Below, piece by piece: positions 34,070 through 42,953 of a stretch of 64,000 nucleotides of DNA. The DNA comes from Channallabes apus. Lineage: Eukaryota > Chordata > Actinopteri > Siluriformes > Clariidae. Positions within the stretch are counted from its first letter, which is position 1. The number at the start of each line of letters is the position of its first letter. The DNA is taken from NCBI GenBank assembly GCA_030522415.1, contig CM060124.1:21199754-21263753 (forward strand). Reading direction: 5' to 3'. The notes under the pieces were generated by a model. That model was not told the origin of the DNA, did no database searches, and saw only the letters and a program-made list of their open reading frames with translations. Position numbers and translations under genes: made by a program.

Positions 34070-36905
34070 TACTGTACAGTATTCACACTTTCATTCACAC
34101 ACTACTGGTAATTTGGGAACGCCAATCTGGCTAATCGGGAATCGAACCCAAAACCTGGAGGTGCAAGGTCACCTGTTTTGTGAAACCATAATACATGGCA
34201 TACTGTATGTTTTCTTAATACTTTTTGCCATCACTGTACATGTCAGAGAGATATGAGCAAAATTATCATTATCAGCATGATGTTAGTTGGTCCATGGTTT
34301 TTAACACGAGTCTGGTTCACCAAACTGGTTCTTGTTATGTAGCTCGAAAAAATCTCTTGCAAACATTTACAAAACGTTCTATAAAAGTCTAGTTATCCTG
34401 CTTTTAAACACATCAGTAACACTCACTGTTACCCCTCCTTGGTGTCACATCATACAGGTTCTTCTGAAATATTTCGGAGACAGTCACTGCGGAGGGGTTT
34501 TACTGGACGCTAACTGGATTCTAACAGCTGCTCACTGCATCGATAAGAAAAATAAAAATGATCTACAGGTCATAGCAGGTACTTATTGCTTGTTTTTTTA
34601 CATTATACAACCTGTAATGTCCCTTTTTGTATACAGTACCACATTATGTCTGAAATTCAACTTACTCAATATTAATATCTCATTGTCCCACTCACCCACT
34701 CTTCGTCTAGTTATACATCATCATGGGGGGGGCCTGGAGCCTATCCCTGGGGTACACCCTGGACACAGTGTCCAGTCTATCGCAGGGCACACACACACAT
34801 ACACACTCACATTCACAGACTACGGGAACATCAATTAGCCTAATCTGCATGTCTTTGGAATGTGGGAGGAAACTGGAGTACCCTGAGGAAACCCACCAAG
34901 CACAGGGCGAACATGCAAACTCCATGCACACAGAGACCCTGGAGGTGCAAGGCCACAGACAAATTAAGCTAATAATTAAAAGCCACATTAATAATCGTGA
35001 TCATAGCTCAATTAGAGTTGACTCTCAACGGAGACTGTGAAAGGAGGTGAAGAGGCGAGTACAGGCAGGTTGGAATGGGTGGAGAAAAGTTTCCAGTGTT
35101 TTGTGCGATAAAAGAGTATCAGCGAGAGTGAAAGGAAAGGTGTACAGGACAGTGGTGAGACCAGCGATGCTCTACGGCTTAGAGACAGTGACACTGAAGA
35201 AAATACAGGAGGCAGAGTTGGAGGTAGCAGAGCTGAAGATGTTGAGGTTCTCCTTGGGAGTGACAAGGATGGATAGGATCAAGAATGAGTTCATCAGAGG
35301 GACAACCCATGTGAGATGTTTTGGAGATAAAGTCAGAGAGGCCAGATTGAGGTGGTTTGGACATGTTCAGAGGAGAGATGGTGAATATATCGGTAGAAGG
35401 ATGCTGAGGTTGGAACTGCCAGGCAGGAGGTCTAGAGGAAGACCAAAGAGGAGATTTATGGATGCAGTGAGAGAGGACATGAAGTTAGTTGGTGTGAGAG
35501 AAGAGGATGCAGAGGATAGGGTTAGAACAGTCTGACTTGATCAGATCCAATATGTAGAAATTTTATAAATAAGTGGAATAAGTCAAATCTGATCATTTCT
35601 GTCTTGTTAAAGTAAATATATTCTTTTTTGCACATTTGCCTCACGGTAAGGTAATATTACTGTAGGTGACGTGACAAGTTTCCAGGAAACTTTTGCTAAA
35701 CAATGAATTAAACAAAAACAACTCATGTTCATCCACTGGGTCATTGGCTGAAGAAGGGCACTGATTGGCTTAAGCCATCTACCCAATCATAGATGAAACG
35801 AGAAGGTGAGATCTATCAGGAAAGATACGTCTTACGTCTTACGTCATGGTGGCGTAGTTCTTAGGACTGTCGCCAAGCAAACTTCAAGGGTTGGGGGTTC
35901 GATCCCCGCCTCGGCTTAGTGGGTTTCCTTTTCTTCATACAGTCTAAAGACATGCAGATTAGGCTAACTGGCATTTCCACATTGCTTGTACTGTGTATGT
36001 ACCCTACAGTGGATTTGCACCCTGTCCAGGCTGTTCCCTGCCTTGTGCCCTAAGTCTCCTGCGATAGGCGCCAGGTCCCCCAGGATAAACATTATAGAAG
36101 ATGAATGAACTAAACACTTCAAAGCAGGCAGAACCACTTCTACAGTTATACTCTGATTTGAAATTATTTGAATCAGATTAAAGAAATGTATATCATGTAT
36201 AAATGCACCGATTTTGATTATTGTGCATGATCACTATTTTCCTACTGCGTTTTACCAGGGGACCATAATATCGACGTGGTGGAAGGCACAGAGCAAAAGT
36301 TTTCCGTATCACATGTAATTATCCACGAGAGCTATGATACAGCATCAGAAGACAGCGACTTGGCTCTCGTGCGGCTGAGTGAGCCCGCTACGTTTACGAA
36401 CTACACCATTCCTATCTGTCTGCCGACGTTAGAGTTCGCCAAAATGGAACTGGACGCCATTCGCTTCCACATCATTAGCGGATGGGGCCGGCGCACCGAA
36501 GGAGGCAACAATCGTACCTCTCAGGTCTCTAAACCCATGTCCCCAGTGCTCCGTACGCTCGCTGTGCCGTTCCTGAATAAAGCAGAATGTTCTGTTAAGA
36601 GCGGAGTTAATATCACTGATAACATGTTCTGCGCCGGTTACTTCGATGGCAGTCAGGAGTCTTGTCGAGGAGACGATGGCAGTCCCCTGATAACTCAGTA
36701 CAAGGATACGCATTTCCTGACTGGGATAGCGTCATGGGGGAGAGGATGTGAGCATCCAGGCTTCTACGCCATATACACCAAGGTTGCTAACTTCCTGGAA
36801 TGGATTCAGAAAAGCATGGCTGCTCCAATCCCCCAACCAGAAATCTTCAATGCTTCAGATATCAAGGAAGCTACAAAAACCTTCAATGCTACACGTATCG
36901 TCTAA
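26268..36905 (+). CDS. f7i: Catalytically dead factor VII paralogue (factor VIIi type)
   Basis: Eight coding exons: 26268-26325, 26444-26607, 29091-29115, 30473-30586, 30744-30881, 33467-33567, 34458-34578, 36259-36905; 455 aa. Signal peptide, propeptide ending RFRR, Gla from A37, EGF1 (83-120), EGF2 (121-166), and a protease-like domain. Three changes hit its active site: the catalytic Ser position is Asp380 (GDDGSP for GDSGGP), Gly197 is Ser382, and the specificity Asp189 is Glu374. H226 and D274 remain. The activation site is R185/AVGG, with Ala for the conserved Ile. It cannot be a Ser protease. Zebrafish factor VIIi is an established precedent: it carries altered catalytic residues and acts as an anticoagulant competitor of factor VII. 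It shares with f7 the extra Gla residue, so the two look like sisters. The C-terminal tail after the last helix is extended (from [10 protein letters not shown]). Introns are large because of transposons. Confidence 0.88.
28040..28400 (-). mobile_element. Mariner transposase remnant
   Basis: The minus-strand frame contains LGWELLPH...YSPDLVPS and MFGPLKEFF, recognisable as the C-terminal part of a mariner-type transposase. It is truncated and has no usable N-terminus. It lies in intron 2 of the f7i-type gene. Confidence 0.75.
29173..29363. mobile_element. Short Tc1-type MITE, near-palindromic
   Basis: Begins CAGTACAGGCCAAAAGTTTG and ends CAAACGTTTGGCCTGTACTG. The arms extend inward over most of the about 190 bp, so the whole element can fold into a hairpin. 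It is in intron 3 of the f7i-type gene. Confidence 0.85.
29780..30140 (-). mobile_element. Eroded mariner-type relic
   Basis: TTCAAGTCAAACCTTGACTT at its left end and interior words such as CTTCCGAAAGTTGGCGA match the relics at 28040 and 58103. It is in intron 3 of the f7i-type gene. Confidence 0.5.
31137..32612. mobile_element. Non-autonomous hAT element with 8-bp target duplication
   Basis: Terminal inverted repeats CAGAGGTGGAAAG and CTTTCCACCTCTG, flanked by an exact 8-bp duplication AATATAAT at 31129-31136 and 32613-32620, the hAT hallmark. Subterminal regions are rich in AGTAC/GTAAAAGTA words. No transposase frame is present. It lies in intron 5 of the f7i-type gene. Confidence 0.93.
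32880..32960. repeat. TA microsatellite
   Basis: A run of alternating TA at about 32928-32957 within AT-rich intron 5 of the f7i-type gene. Confidence 0.9.
33975..34172 (-). repeat. Partial V-SINE with CA microsatellite
   Basis: A diverged fragment (GGTGGGGTACAC ... GGAACGCCAATCTGGCTAAT) in which the usual CA-rich stretch has expanded to a pure CA run at about 34030-34064. It is in intron 6 of the f7i-type gene. Confidence 0.7.
34722..34963 (-). repeat. V-SINE fragment
   Basis: A reverse copy containing GGCCTGGAGCCTATCC, the conserved middle (GAACATGCAAACTCCATG) and ending in ACCCTGGAGGTGCAAGG. Head and tail are missing. It is in intron 7 of the f7i-type gene. Confidence 0.75.
35041..35536 (+). 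mobile_element. RTE-type LINE fragment (end of reverse-transcriptase ORF)
   Basis: An open frame of about 160 codons encodes the C-terminal region of an RTE-clade ORF ([52 protein letters not shown]). No reverse-transcriptase catalytic motif is included, so it is dead. It is in intron 7 of the f7i-type gene and is a better preserved copy of 2218-2645. Confidence 0.85.
35845..36112 (+). repeat. V-SINE
   Basis: Starts near CATGGTGGCGTAGTTC, has box B (GGGTTCGATCCCC) and ends near GAAGATGAATGAAC. It is in intron 7 of the f7i-type gene, ending about 145 bp before the last exon. Confidence 0.8.
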
Positions 36906-37033
36906 GCTTCAGATACCTTCAACGCTTCAATCGTGGCAGCACCTCATGTTTAACAGCAGTTCATCCAGAACTGAGATCAGCTTGTTTAGGCACGAATATA
37001 TCTAATCAATTGCTTTCATATCTCATTTTATGA

Positions 37034-37039
37034 AATAAA
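37034..37039 (+). terminator. Poly(A) signal of the f7i-type gene
   Basis: AATAAA lies 128 bp after the stop codon. Confidence 0.65.
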
Positions 37040-37040
37040 G

Positions 37041-37674
37041 ATATTAAATTCAGTATCAGCATTCCAGGACTCATTTTGTGTCTTTCTTGTCTCATCAGTC
37101 ACTGAGTTACAGATCATTATAAATATCAGGTGTCATAAGGGTTTGTTCTGTTCATCATAACATGAGTAACTATATGACACGGTACAAATAATGTGATTCA
37201 GCGCCGTTTTTCGGTTAGCAAGTAATGACTCACACATTGATAAGAATACCTATTAAACAAATTCGAGGTCATGAGATTATTTACTTCCAAACAAGCAGTC
37301 TTAACTGAAAGCGAGAGAACTATGGACGCACTGTGTCAATATTAGCAAACAGATCAAAAAAAAAAAAAAAAAAAGGTCCAAACTCTTTCTTAACGAACTC
37401 GTATAATCAGGTCAGTTTGAGATCAAAAGTGTTCTAAATGTAAACAATGCTAAACATCAAATAAGATCATATTAGTAGTGTTAAAGGGTTAGGGTTAGGC
37501 GTAATAACGAAAGATTTCTTTCGAACCATTTTAAACGTTTTATTGTCCCCTTTCTTTCGGCCTCTGTCTCCCCCCCACCCGTCACAGTTATCACTCCGGT
37601 TACTGACCTCCTGTGCCTGTCTTTCAGAATTCAGTCATCTCTTATAGAGAAGTGCCTTACGGTAAAAACTCAGC
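37041..37674. other. Intergenic stretch before f10
   Basis: Holds a poly(A) tract at about 37357-37374 and the presumed f10 promoter/5' UTR. No motif is strong enough to place the transcription start. Confidence 0.35.
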
Positions 37675-37877
37675 ATGTTTTGGGTCTTCAGGACCTGTCT
37701 TTGTCTACTTCTTGCACACTATGCTACATCTGAGGGTAAGTGAAAGACTGCTCAGTTGAAAGGTTATGATTTTGATATGTTTATCATAATGTGTATGTTA
37801 ATTGTGTGTGTGTATGTGTTTGTATATGCATACGTGCTGCATATATATGTGTGCGTATATACTCTTCATATATACTT

Positions 37878-37915
<38 letters not shown>

Positions 37916-40900
37916 TATGTAAAAATACTTTGGTTTGAGACCAAAAGATAATAGTAACCTGTGCATCAGAATTTTAGTTATTTACATATCCTTTCTATCG
38001 ATGTATTAATCAACCAAAAACACAGCACCTTCAGTGGAACGCCCCATAGGTGACCAAAACTATCATATAAAACTAACAAACCTAAAGTGCTCTTAAAATC
38101 TGGTTGGATATCCCAACCGGAGACCCAATGACATCACCTATCTGATTCTCCGTTCCAGACTTGTGCCACAGCTTCCTTCAGGTATTGGGGGGGGGCGGGT
38201 TCTCTTCCTCCAGTTGAAAGACTTTCATTTTTTTGCTCTGATGAAATCCTTTCTTGTATGGCTCCAGTGTGTACTGTTTGTTTTGATCAGCATCTTGCTG
38301 CATGATGGAAATCCTCCCAGCTAGACCAGTTGCCACTTTGGCCATTCCATCATTTTGGTAGAAGAACTTTTGTGGCTCACCTCTGTATGTCTTTGCGCGA
38401 CTTGTAATCCGGTCCGTTCTGATTCTTATAGCTTATGATATGGGCTCTATATTTCATCTCTCAATTTGTTTATCGAACGGTGGATTACTATACAGCACCT
38501 TCACCCTTGCTTTCTTGGCTGAGCTGTCCGATGTTTAATTGGTAGTACCCTACTGGTTTCTTTCTTTTTCAGGACAACAAGGGCAAATTGTTGTTCTGGC
38601 TATGCACGATGCTTGTGCAATGTCTCCAATCAATTTTTCCAATTTTCATTTTTCTCGCTTTCAAAATGGCTTGCTTTTCTCCCAGCTCTCTGGTCTTCAT
38701 GTTGGTATATACACTTTAACAGCAAATGCAGCGGTCATTTGGGGAAACCCAGGACTAGACCTCCATCTGAAATGCAATCTCTTATTATAATTTTTTTTTT
38801 CAAGAGACCCACAATTTTGAAGGTAATCCAGCACAAAGGGTATATTATTATGCTGAATATGCAGCTCGAATGAAATATGAGTCAATGAATAATATGATAC
38901 TGATAAACTGCGATGCGGCTGTGCTGTGTACGTAGTCTTCCTTCACACCAAGGATGCGAACCAAGTCCTCGCACGCCACAGGCGGGCCAACAGCTTTTTA
39001 GAGGAACTAAAAAAGGGTGACATGGAGCGAGAGTGCATGGAAGAGCGGTGTAGTTACGAGGAGGCCCGGGAGATCTTCGAGGACAAGGACAAGACGGCAT
39101 GTCCTTTCTCTCTTCCCCCATCATTTTCATTCAAATACTTTTTGAAAAGTGCACGTGACTGAAACTGTCTTCCTTCTTTCTATAGGATAAATTCTGGAGC
39201 GTATATGTTGGTAAGTGACTGTAATCAAGAGAGGCTTTTTAAAAACAATGATCTAGTCACTTGCAGATGGAATCAGTGTCACATTTTAAGGTTAAATCCC
39301 TTTTTTATCATGATTTGATCAATTATAGATGGAGATGCATGCACTTCTAATCCTTGTCTTAACAAGGGTTTGTGCAAAGATGGAATAGGGGCATATTTCT
39401 GTTACTGCCCTGAATTGTTTCAGGGGACTAACTGTGAGATTGGTGAGACTCTCCAACATCATACATCTTACACATAGATGTGTGCAAAGCGTTTATGTGC
39501 TGGCAGAATCTCATTGAAATAAAATCTTTGGATTCAGCAATTCCACAGCTGTGTGAGGATAAGAACGGGGGTTGTGATCACTTCTGCAAAGTGGACCAGA
39601 AGAAGGGGACTGCACTCTGCTCTTGTGCCAAAGGTTACAAGCTAGCAGCTGACAAGAAGACCTGTACATCTGATGGTAAAAGCAAGACACATAGAATTTA
39701 TTCACTTGATCCAAAGATCAAAGATTTCTTGCTTAAATCTATATCCTGCCTTGGTTTGTTTGTTTTTTACTCCACAGAGCCCTTCAGATGTGGCCTTGTG
39801 TTTCCTAAGGGAACCCGAAGCATTACAATACATCGTCCAACAGAAAATGCCACTTATACCGGCAATGGCACCATCCCTGTCAATGTACCACTGGATATCC
39901 CTGAAGAAAACACAGTCAAAACCAACTCAAGTGCAAAAAGGACTGTTACAAATGTCACTGAAAGCCAGGCAGACCCCAACAGTTGGTTTGGACTAATAGT
40001 TCCCAGTCCCACACCTATAGAGGAATCAGTGTTCTCTGGAGAGACTAGAATTGTGAACGGTGAGGACTGTCCTTCTGGAGAATGTCCTTGGCAGGTAAAC
40101 ACTAATAGTTAGAAGTTTTATGCTCTGTCTTGTTTCAAAGAACACACTTCTACAAGGAGCCCAAAAATTGATAAAAAAAAAAGTTCATACGAAAGTATTT
40201 GGCCAAACCTGCAATGTCATTGTATCCAAATACTCTCACTCATCTCGTCTATACCGCATTATCCTGTATACTGGATCGCGGGGGGCCTGGAGCCTATCCC
40301 AGGAGACTTAGGGCATGAGGTGGGGTACACGTTGGACTGGGTGCCAATCCAGATCCAGGCCCGCACATACACACACTCACACAGTCATTCACACACTACA
40401 GGTACACCAATTAGCCGAATCGGCATGTCTTTGGACTGTGGAAGGAAACCTGGGGATCCCACCAAGAACAGGGAGAAGATGCAAATTCCGTGCACCCAGA
40501 TCCCAAGGTGGGAATCGAATCGGGAATCGGGGATCCTGGAGGTGCAAGGCGACAGTGCTAACTACTAAGTCACCATGCCGCCTGTATCCAAATACATATG
40601 CAGTAGTTCAACATGTAGTCGATCTCCCTTTTGGAGCTTTAACAGCTTCCACTCTTCTTGGAAGGCTGTCCACAAGATTTTTGTTGGAATTTGTTCCCAT
40701 CCATTCTGTAGAGCATTTATGAGATCAGGCACTGGTGTTGCACGAGAATGCCTGGCTCACAATCTCCGTTCCAGTTTATCCCAAAGGTGCTCGATGGGGT
40801 TGAGGTCAGGGCTCTGTGTTAGGGCCAGTCGAGTTCTTCCACAACAAACCCATTAAAGCATGTTTTATAGTCCTTGCTTTATGAACTGGGACACAGTCAT

Positions 40901-42226
40901 GTTGGAATAGAAAAGGGTCTTCCCCAAACTGTTTCCACAAAGTTGGAAGCGTAGCATTGTCCAAGATGTCTGGGTATGCTAAAGCATTAAGATTGCTCTT
41001 CACTGGGGATTTCACTATGTCTAGGCCTGTACTAGGAAATCGACCATGCATCAAGAGAAGAACAGGCAAATGAAAAAATAAGCCACTGTGCCACCTTTAC
41101 CAATTCCGTTAAATCCACTTATTTGTATTTTGTTGTACTAACCCATCTCACACCATATAGAGGGATTTCACCCCCACAGCTGGATACTATATATCACAGT
41201 ACTAGATATCTATGTAAGACTCAAGTGCAGATGCATGATGCTTATAATTGTTTGACTCTCTTTAGGTATTGCTCATGAATGAGGACAAGATTGGCTTCTG
41301 TGGCGGGACTATTCTGAATGAATACTTCATTTTGTCTGCAGCCCACTGCATGAACCTGTCCCGCTCCATCACAGTCATTCTAGGTAATGAAACGAAAGAC
41401 CTGATTTTCATAGAAAATGTTCTCAATATGTTAAAAAAAAAGTTTAGTATGTACAATAGTGTAATGGTATGGGTGAGCTTGTGCTGGGATGGTGATATGA
41501 ATCATATAGAAGGTGCTGAGTCTATATCGAATTCTGTTATCGTATTTTTATCCATACATGATGAGATAGAGTTCCATGATGCTTACAAACAAATTGTTTT
41601 TCAAAACAGGTGAAACGGACACCTTGGTTAGGGAAGGGCGAGAAGCGGTACATTCTGTTGAACAAGTGCTGGTACATAAACAGTATCAGCCTGAGACCTA
41701 CCACAATGACATTGCCCTCATCAAGCTCGTCAAACCCATTACCTTCACAAAGTACATCATCCCAGCGTGCCTCCCCGAGCGTGACTTTGCAGAGCGTGTC
41801 CTCATGCAACAAAAAGAAGGCATGGTGAGTGGATTTGGTCGTCTCCATGAAGGCGGTCTACAGGCCACCGTGCTGCAGAGGCTCACTGTACCCTACGTAG
41901 ACCGTTCCATCTGCAAGGAGTCCACCAAGTTCAACATCAGCCCTCGCATGTTCTGCGCTGGCTACGCCAGGGTGGAAAAGGACGCGTGTCAGGGTGACAG
42001 CGGCGGGCCACACGTCACGAAGTACAAAAACACATGGTTCGTGACGGGCGTGGTGAGCTGGGGTGAGGGCTGCGCTCGCAAAGACAAGTACGGCATCTAC
42101 ACTCAGGTGTCCAAGTACCTCAAATGGATCGAGACCGTCATGGAGCAGGTCATGGCCGAGTCTAAATCCAGCAAATCCAGGAAAAAACGGGGGGCACTTG
42201 GGCAGTTGCCTGTGATTCGGATGTGA
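37675..42226 (+). CDS. f10: Coagulation factor X
   Basis: Eight coding exons: 37675-37735, 38936-39096, 39186-39210, 39329-39442, 39538-39675, 39778-40094, 41266-41383, 41610-42226; 516 aa. Signal peptide, propeptide ending RHRR, Gla from A38, EGF1 (83-120) with the DGDAC calcium motif and the [12 protein letters not shown] hydroxylation-site pattern, EGF2 (121-166), a long activation peptide with four N-glycosylation sequons (NAT, NGT, NSS, NVT), activation site R257/IVNG, and a protease domain with H299, D345, S442 and specificity Asp436. Role: factor Xa, with factor Va, converts prothrombin. Odd: intron 2 has a GC donor (GACG/GCATGT), the only non-GT donor in the five-gene cluster, and the tetrabasic RRKR motif that splits human factor X into two chains is absent (the region reads [10 protein letters not shown]). 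The C-terminus is basic (SRKKRG). Identity very sure. Confidence 0.94.
37860..37915. repeat. TA microsatellite
   Basis: Alternating TA at about 37881-37911, preceded by a TGTATG-rich stretch, in f10 intron 1. Confidence 0.9.
40188..41060. mobile_element. Tc1-type element relic split by a V-SINE
   Basis: Starts near GAAAGTATTTGGCCAAACC; the interior (CATCCATTCTGTAGAGCATT, GTTGAGGTCAGGGCTCTGTG) matches 17389-17882. The transposase frame is decayed. It is in f10 intron 6. Confidence 0.65.
40234..40582 (-). repeat. V-SINE with 13-bp target duplication
   Basis: Flanked by exact TGTATCCAAATAC at 40221-40233 and 40583-40595. A near full-length reverse copy, inserted into the Tc1 relic. Confidence 0.92.
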
Positions 42227-42306
42227 ATAAAAATCAAATATGGTAAATTATGTGTAAAAGAGATGCAAAATATAAGCAAAAACAACTGGAACTGAACATG
42301 CATTTA

Positions 42307-42312
42307 AATAAA
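42307..42312 (+). terminator. Poly(A) signal of f10
   Basis: AATAAA lies 81 bp after the stop. Another AATAAA at 42226-42231 overlaps the last base of the stop codon and is too close to be the likely main signal. Confidence 0.55.
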
Positions 42313-42953
42313 GGTTCCATAGATATCTGCAAACTCATCCTGTTTCCTTTGTCATTTGTCTTCTCTCAGTTTTACAAGAATCTCACGCACACACACACAC
42401 AGTCTTCAGGTAAAGTGGGTGTGTTAGTGCTGGAAAACGCTAAAAACGTGCAGTGTAACAATACAGAAGAAAGAAAAACATTAGGGTTTAAGGTCCAAAT
42501 CTAAGCACTGGGCTCCTCTGGGACATTCTGTTTGCTTAATTGTTTGCAGATTAGAGTCCTTTTAGTGTTTGCTAAGTTTTCCTATGGGCAAATTGTCAAC
42601 CCTGTTGGAAAGCATTTCTTTACTGTTTCATATTTCTAGAAATGTTGCGATCTAAAAACATGCGTGAGTTGCATTACTACTTAAAAACTTGTCAGATTCC
42701 CGACAAATGGCACCAGATTAGCATGATCTGTGGACTGACTACTGAAGAACCTTATCAGTGTTTGTGTGTGTGCGCGTGTGCGTGTGTGTGTGCGCGTATG
42801 TATGAGTGCATGATCGTACAGACCTTGGGTTTTTGTAACGGGAAAATACATCGGGAGGCGTGAGTCACGACGATCGGTGCCAAGAGAGCAGAGATAAAGG
42901 CAAAAAGAAAAAGTCGTTCAGTAATAAAGCATTCGAGAATTCATCTAATTGTG
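42313..42953. other. Intergenic stretch before proz
   Basis: No exon is recognised. It includes a TG/CG-rich patch at about 42762-42800. The presumed proz promoter lies in the last few hundred bases, with no decisive motif. Confidence 0.35.

Noticed and set aside
35047..35535. A 162-codon open frame that could look like a host gene
   Set aside because: Its words are those of RTE-type LINE ORF C-termini, a second degraded copy lies at 2218-2645, and it sits in an intron between repeats.
36259..36905. The f7i-type gene as a pseudogene because of its lost Ser
   Set aside because: All eight exons have intact frames and splice sites, and changes are concentrated at the active site while Gla and EGF domains are intact, which fits a functional non-enzyme.
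39097..39102. Alternative GT donor for f10 exon 2 at 39100-39101 (GCAT/GTCC)
   Set aside because: It would end the exon in phase 1, incompatible with the phase-0 25-nt exon that follows in all five genes.
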